In this document: one piece after another, positions 61,210 through 64,000 of the stretch
Layout: every line of letters starts with the position of its first letter
How positions within the stretch are numbered: position 1 is the first letter of the stretch
DNA from: Clostridium peptidivorans
Lineage (GTDB): Bacteria > Bacillota > Clostridia > Clostridiales > Clostridiaceae
Assembly: GCF_900205925.1 (NCBI RefSeq)
Contig: NZ_OAOD01000014.1
Span: 1-64,000 of the forward strand
Reading direction: 5' to 3'
DNA: 64,000 bases
Notes under the pieces: model-generated
Told to the model about the DNA's origin: nothing
Seen by the model: only the letters and a program-made list of their open reading frames with translations
The model's database searches: none
Position numbers and translations under genes: made by a program

Positions 61210-61485
61210 TTACTTTACAACAACTCTTTCTTTAATTGTCACATTAACAGTATCTCCAGGCTGCTTGCCTATCTTTGCTCTAATATCCTTTCTGATTCCA
61301 AGTATATGGCAAGGTGTTTTGATTTTCACAAGACTTCCCTCATAAACTACACCATCAAAAGTAGCTGTAACAGGTACTCTGCCCTTGCCGAACTCTTCCT
61401 TTACATCGAATGGAATTTCTATATAAGCACCATCAATATCAGGTACTTTCTTAATCTCAGCTTCAAATTCATATAATTTACTCAT
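61210..61485 (-). CDS. DUF1905 domain protein
   Basis: A 91-aa beta-rich protein matching the DUF1905 domain: [40 protein letters not shown] and [20 protein letters not shown]. The domain occurs alone or fused to other domains and its function is unknown. No signal peptide. The start has AGAGTGG about 12 bases upstream. Monocistronic. Confidence 0.85.
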   Translation of the reverse strand: MSKLYEFEAEIKKVPDIDGAYIEIPFDVKEEFGKGRVPVTATFDGVVYEGSLVKIKTPCHILGIRKDIRAKIGKQPGDTVNVTIKERVVVK

Positions 61486-61681
61486 AATATAACCACTCTT
61501 TCTCTACATTTATAATTATTTTATCTTCTATAAAGCTTAACTTGCTATTGCTAAGATCCACAATAATATCTATACTAATATTATAACATCGAATAATTGT
61601 AAAATACGATAAAAAATATATATAAAATATATATAAAATATATAATTAAATAACTATTATCTTAAAAGGGAGGATTTTTAT

Positions 61682-61960
61682 ATGTGGAAAATTCTTTTAT
61701 CCTTAGTGGTGGGGGCTGCTATAGGATATTTTTTTAATTTATCTAATAAACAAAAAAAGATAAATAGCAAAATTCAGCAATTTGCCGTAGTTTTTTTACT
61801 CTTTTCTATGGGAATTTCTGTTGGTGCAAATAAATCAGTTATAGCTAACTTAAAAAACATAGGAACTACGGCTCTTACTTTTGCAATTTTAACATCTCTA
61901 TTTAGTATAATATTTGTTTTTGTAGTGACAAACAAGTTCATGAAAGGGAGTGATTCTTAG
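61682..61960 (+). CDS. LysO-type exporter, N-terminal part (split gene)
   Basis: A 92-aa membrane protein with three spans that corresponds to the N-terminal third of LysO (DUF340) lysine exporters: GAAIGYFFNLSNKQKKI and LLFSMGISVGANKSVIANLK are the recognisable parts. The rest of the protein is in the next gene, whose GTG start overlaps its stop codon by one base. Together they total 290 aa, equal to a single-chain LysO (about 299 aa). GGGAGGATTTTT precedes the ATG. Confidence 0.8.
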   Translation: MWKILLSLVVGAAIGYFFNLSNKQKKINSKIQQFAVVFLLFSMGISVGANKSVIANLKNIGTTALTFAILTSLFSIIFVFVVTNKFMKGSDS

Positions 61961-62556
61961 TGACAATTATTTTAGTTGCAGCTATGATAGGAGGAATTCT
62001 CTGCGGTTATTTTATCGTCCCAGAAAATATTGCAAACAATATAGACATTATTAGCAGTGCTGCACTTAATCTTACAATTTTATCCGTTGGAATTGGTGTT
62101 GGTTCAAATAAGAAACTTATAGGAGATTTAAAAAAGGCTGGATTAAAAATACTGTTAGTTCCTCTTTTCATAATTCTTGGAAGCTTTCTTGGTGGCATTA
62201 TAACCTCGCTAATTTACAATTTACCCATTAAATCAGGTTTATCTATAGCCTCTGGCTTTGGGTGGTATAGTTTATCAGGAATAATGCTTACAACCCTGGA
62301 TAGTGCTCATGTAGGAACCATAGCCCTTCTTACAAACATATTTAGGGAATTAATTGCGGTAATGTCTATTCCCATTATTGCATCAAAATTAAATCATTAC
62401 ACAACCATAGCTCCAGCAGGTGCCACATCTATGGATACCACTCTTCCACTTATCTCAGAGGTTACTTCTCCCGAGATAACGGTAATATCTTTTTTAAATG
62501 GTGTAGTATTAAGTTCTTTGGTACCTATACTTATTAGCTTTTTTTATGCACTATAG
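61960..62556 (+). CDS. LysO-type exporter, C-terminal part (split gene)
   Basis: A 198-aa membrane protein with six to seven spans: ILSVGIGVGSNKKLIGDLKK repeats the motif of the first part, and SGFGWYSLSGIMLTTLDS and NIFRELIAVMSIPI are LysO core motifs. It starts with GTG 61960, overlapping the TAG stop of the first gene, after AAAGGGAG. It exports L-lysine and related compounds in other bacteria. A lysine riboswitch was not seen upstream. Confidence 0.85.
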   Translation: MTIILVAAMIGGILCGYFIVPENIANNIDIISSAALNLTILSVGIGVGSNKKLIGDLKKAGLKILLVPLFIILGSFLGGIITSLIYNLPIKSGLSIASGFGWYSLSGIMLTTLDSAHVGTIALLTNIFRELIAVMSIPIIASKLNHYTTIAPAGATSMDTTLPLISEVTSPEITVISFLNGVVLSSLVPILISFFYAL

Positions 62557-62569
62557 AAAAAGTGCCACA

Positions 62570-62796
62570 TTTTTAATGTTTAACTAGCAGTAGGGAATTT
62601 GCACCTAGGAAAGCGGTTCATTTCACTAAAAAGGGCTAATATTTATAAATTTAAGATACCTAAGCCTTCTAAACTCGCTATGGCTCAGACAGTAGAAGGC
62701 TCTATAAGGTATTTTAATTTTATAAATAAAGCCCTTTTAAAGCTCATTCAATGCTTTCTACGGTGCAAATCCCCTACTGTATTCAACATTAAAAAT
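62570..62796 (+). repeat. Palindromic repeat element, copy C
   Basis: The third copy, 227 bp. The outer arms are GCAGTAGGGAATTTGCACC with GGTGCAAATCCCCTACTG and flanking AATGTT with AACATT; the inner arms are GGGCT through GCCTTCTA (62634-62680) with TAGAAGGC through AGCCC (62690-62734). The whole element can fold into one long hairpin. It fills the 374-bp gap between the LysO and DUF421 genes; a 74-aa frame inside it is an artefact of the repeat. Confidence 0.85.
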
Positions 62797-62930
62797 ATCT
62801 TCATTTTAAAAATTAGTACATAAAATCGGAATAATTGATACTAGTTCTTCACAAAATAAAGCATATGTGTGTCATACAAACCACTAACTAAAATCTTCAG
62901 GAACCTATCTAATAAAGCTGAGGAGGACAT

Positions 62931-63617
62931 ATGCATACAATATTTGAAACATCAACAAGGACTTTCATTGGATTTGTAGTGTTATTAATTTTGACTCGCT
63001 TACTTGGTAAAAAACAACTAAGTCAGATAACCTTTTTTACTTACATAACAGGGATTGCTTTGGGGAATATAGCTGGAGATATGGTAGTACATAGAGACAT
63101 AAAACTTATAGATGGTGTAACAGGTCTTATTGTATGGTCTATTTTAACTTTTATTGTTGAACTTATAAGTTTAAAATCATCTAAAGCAAGGATATATCTT
63201 GATGGTGAACCTACCATCGTCATTAAAAAGGGAATCATCATGCAAAAGGAATTAGCTCAGCAAAGATTAAATATGGATGATCTTACAATGCTGTTACGAC
63301 TTAATAATGTTTTTTCTATACAAGATGTTGATTACGCAATACTGGAACCCAATGGTGAGTTAAGTGTATTAAAAAAGCCTTTACTTGAATCTGTTATAAA
63401 AAAAGATATGAAAATTAAACCAGATAATCGAATGTATTTACCTACAGAAATTATAGTTGATGGGAAATTAGTAGAAAAAAATTTAAAGGAATTAAATATC
63501 AATGATGAATGGGTATTTGATCAAATAAAAAAGTCAGGTATAAATTCAGTTAAAGATGTTTTCTTTGCTGAATTACAAAGCGATGGGACCCTTTATTTAA
63601 GCAAAAAAATAAGTTGA
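62931..63617 (+). CDS. DUF421 (YetF-like) membrane protein
   Basis: A 228-aa protein: three N-terminal spans (about 8-28, 33-55, 62-82), then a cytoplasmic DUF421 domain with ARIYLDGEPTIVIKKGIIM and QQRLNMDDLTMLLRLNNVF, and a C-terminal YetF-type part. The family is common in Firmicutes; its members affect spore or envelope traits and the function is not settled. GAGGAGGACAT precedes the ATG and a terminator follows. Confidence 0.88.
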   Translation: MHTIFETSTRTFIGFVVLLILTRLLGKKQLSQITFFTYITGIALGNIAGDMVVHRDIKLIDGVTGLIVWSILTFIVELISLKSSKARIYLDGEPTIVIKKGIIMQKELAQQRLNMDDLTMLLRLNNVFSIQDVDYAILEPNGELSVLKKPLLESVIKKDMKIKPDNRMYLPTEIIVDGKLVEKNLKELNINDEWVFDQIKKSGINSVKDVFFAELQSDGTLYLSKKIS

Positions 63618-63633
63618 TAAACGAATAAATAAT

Positions 63634-63675
63634 AAAATACCTCATCAGTTCTTATTTGAACTTATGAGGTATTTT
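63634..63675. terminator. Bidirectional terminator
   Basis: AAAATACCTCATCAGTTC pairs with GAACTTATGAGGTATTTT around a 7-nt loop, between the convergent DUF421 gene and the small gene at 63717. Confidence 0.85.
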
Positions 63676-63716
63676 AAATTGCAACATCCAAAATATCCTA
63701 GAAGTCTGACCCCTCA

Positions 63717-63905
63717 TTAATTTTGTTTTTCAACTATTTTATTTATAATTTTTTCTTCCACAAGCTCACTTTTACTAAAGCCTTTTCTAAAATATCTTAT
63801 TTGTTTATATTTAGTTCCGTTCATCTCAAAATCTAAAACATCTATTCTCTCTCCACTGTAAACTACAGGTTCCTTTTCACCTTTTAAAAATACATGTATT
63901 TCCAT
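63717..63905 (-). CDS. Hypothetical protein, 62 aa
   Basis: A 62-aa protein with beta-strand-like segments (MEIHVFLKGEKEPVVYSGE, then KYKQIRYFRKGFSKSEL) and a basic C-terminus. Not recognised. AAGGATGTGC lies about 12 bases before the ATG, an acceptable site. It is separated by a terminator from the convergent DUF421 gene. Confidence 0.5.
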   Translation of the reverse strand: MEIHVFLKGEKEPVVYSGERIDVLDFEMNGTKYKQIRYFRKGFSKSELVEEKIINKIVEKQN

Positions 63906-64000
63906 GATTCAAGCACATCCTTAATTATATATTTATCTAAAATCATTATATATATTAAATTTGTTATCTTCAATTGTTTATAGCTAAAAATTTTCTTGGA

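Noticed and set aside
61611-61650. ATATAAAATAT-type short repeats
   Set aside because: They look like simple AT-rich promoter-region sequence upstream of the LysO pair, with no convincing element structure.
61486-61681. Lysine riboswitch before the LysO pair
   Set aside because: No conserved lysine-aptamer sequence could be found in the leader; only AT-rich sequence and a ribosome binding site.
62599-62823. 74-aa open frame, plus strand
   Set aside because: It is an artefact of palindromic repeat copy C; the similarity to the frame at 576 reflects conserved DNA, not a protein family.

Overview
The window comes from an AT-rich, endospore-forming Firmicute, most probably Clostridium sensu stricto. 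Supporting signs are the 16S rRNA 5' end (positions 1-107, minus strand) with cluster-I-like sequence, Shine-Dalgarno sites of the GGAGG type before almost every gene, frequent GTG/TTG starts, CotF-type spore coat genes, RNase J and DegV proteins. I cannot name the species. Most genes lie on the minus strand, the same direction as the rRNA operon that leaves the window at position 1. I saw no transposase, integrase, prophage module, tRNA or CRISPR array.

Layout. 1-1.27 kb: start of an rrn operon with tandem promoters, then two copies of a long palindromic repeat; a third copy is at 62.6 kb. 1.27-3.1 kb: lipoprotein and membrane proteins. 3.2-12.2 kb: a sulfur-acquisition island with a fused YeeE/YedE thiosulfate-type transporter, a CoA-disulfide reductase-rhodanese, an SsuABC-type sulfonate ABC transporter, a LysR regulator, and a second YeeE/YedE system split around a TusA protein. 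The two control regions share a 96-bp ungapped block (75/96 identical), which points to one regulon. 12.3-20.5 kb: housekeeping and single genes (cold shock protein, RNase J, NifX-like protein, DUF1846, acyl-CoA dehydrogenase, MFS transporter, HD hydrolase). 20.6-23.1 kb: MBOAT acyltransferase with an SGNH-like partner. 23.4-29.7 kb: M42 peptidase and a cation-transport block (NhaP2-like antiporter, TrkH, TrkA). 30.1-31.0 kb: two His-rich YmaF proteins. 31.1-32.0 kb: an SdpI/SdpR immunity pair under a near-perfect 44-bp palindrome.

32.1-39.8 kb is the most promising candidate for an undescribed pathway: a GntR-FCD regulator, a complete TRAP transporter (DctP, DctQ, DctM), both subunits of aconitase X, a LarA-type nickel racemase with all expected catalytic residues, and a D-2-hydroxyacid dehydrogenase, all co-directional. 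The set looks like import and stereochemical processing of an unidentified hydroxy-carboxylate.

40.1-47 kb: DegV, a two-component system beside an ABC-2 exporter, and a TraX gene broken at a run of seven A residues. 47-49.7 kb: a second NifX-like protein, DUF2284, and a duplicated pair of small CotF-like coat genes. 49.9-51.5 kb: chorismate mutase and aroA. 51.9 kb: a relic of the 3' half of a 5S rRNA gene with its terminator. 52-55 kb: D-aminoacylase with a permease. 55-64 kb: a YhhN-like protein, CDF transporter, YgjP peptidase, TcdA, a holin-like protein, a degenerate kinase, a DUF2383 protein, a LysO lysine exporter split into two genes, the third palindromic repeat and a DUF421 protein. 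Several starts were moved from the longest possible ORF to the codon supported by a ribosome binding site; these are stated in each entry.
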